A DNA stretch of 64,000 nucleotides. It comes from Pseudobutyrivibrio sp. (GTDB lineage Bacteria > Bacillota > Clostridia > Lachnospirales > Lachnospiraceae). Positions 63,851 to 64,000 of this stretch are shown here, piece after piece; position 1 is the stretch's first letter, and each line of letters opens with the position of its first letter. The stretch covers positions 17,364 through 81,363 of the forward strand of contig NZ_JAFUSK010000021.1 of assembly GCF_017471675.1 (NCBI RefSeq). The letters run 5' to 3'. The translations under genes and the position numbers were made by a program. The notes beneath the pieces are model-generated. The model saw only the letters and a list, made by a program, of their open reading frames with translations, had not been told where the DNA came from and searched no databases.

Positions 63851-64000
63851 TAAGTTTATATGGCAGCCAAAGGATCTCTATACCAGAAATGGTATAGGGG
63901 TCTTTTTATTTTGCGATAAAGGGGTTGACAAGGTGTTTCAGATGTGCGGCCGCTTTCGCTTTGAACTCAAGCAAAGAAGCGAAAGCGGCCCTTGTAATTA
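63851..64000. other. Unrelated sequence beyond the reductase break, likely mobile-element end
   Basis: Holds a plus-strand terminator-like hairpin (GATCTCTATACC / GGTATAGGGGTC, about 63873-63898, then TTTTTATTTT) and a perfect 14-bp GC-rich inverted repeat (GGCCGCTTTCGCTT 63948-63961 with 63977-63990). No gene can be called. A second insertion or rearrangement that removed the reductase 5' part is the simplest reading. Confidence 0.5.

Overview
The window is low-GC DNA from an anaerobic Firmicute. The gene content suggests Lachnospiraceae of the Butyrivibrio/Pseudobutyrivibrio kind: a butanol-type alcohol dehydrogenase, a folT-folC operon under a THF riboswitch, YesM/YesN-type sensing of plant glycans, a GH127 enzyme, and BspA-like LRR and YARHG proteins. 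No rRNA, tRNA or CRISPR array was recognised. Genus assignment is inference.

Layout. 1-6.2 kb: start of nadA, an integral-membrane acyltransferase, TSCPD and YARHG proteins, AlaX-type editing protein, asparaginase, a hypothetical protein and nadE. 6.2-11.6 kb: an operon for O-acylation of an extracytoplasmic glycan (PH-domain protein, acyltransferase-3, MBOAT, AlgX-like and SGNH proteins). 11.7-14.3 kb: a GntR-controlled ABC system of YtrA type whose palindromic operator lies on the promoter. 14.4-15.7 kb: kinase and msrA. 15.7-16.2 kb: a gene-free stretch with hairpins that may encode a small RNA. 16.2-18.4 kb: secreted zinc metallopeptidase. 18.6-22.4 kb: a compact condensation protein / carrier protein / AMP-ligase operon with a convergent TetR gene. 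22.5-29.1 kb: phosphosugar mutase, folC, folT with THF riboswitch, a P-loop/DUF4869-like pair and an alcohol dehydrogenase. 29.2-32.3 kb: a RiPP-like operon with a small precursor gene (56 aa), a radical SAM/SPASM maturase and an ABC exporter. 32.7-48.4 kb: a glycan locus on the minus strand with histidine kinase, AraC-type response regulator, two paralogous solute-binding lipoproteins, two permeases, GH127 and a 1991-residue wall-anchored protein.

48.4-64 kb is a hybrid NRPS-PKS cluster, read on the minus strand: CCR-like reductase remnant, KS-AT-MT-ACP polyketide synthase, free ACP, leucine-rich-repeat protein, NRPS (carrier-Cy-A-PCP-C-A-PCP) and type II thioesterase. The Cy domain carries the DxxxxDxxS motif, so a thiazoline or oxazoline product is expected. 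The cluster has three lesions. The reductase gene has lost its 5' part at the right edge. The ketosynthase has one in-frame TGA just before its active-site segment. The last PCP is split by a 2749-bp IS256-type element with matching terminal inverted repeats and a perfect 8-bp target duplication (GCTGCAAC). Removing the element and one TSD copy restores the reading frame to a normal PCP end and stop codon. Besides its transposase the element carries two passenger genes: a Vat/CatB-like acetyltransferase and a small P-loop kinase.

The main points for follow-up are the passenger-carrying IS256 element and the NRPS it splits, the heterocyclising NRPS-PKS cluster itself, the RiPP precursor with a 13-bp hairpin inside its coding sequence, and the C/ACP/ligase trio.
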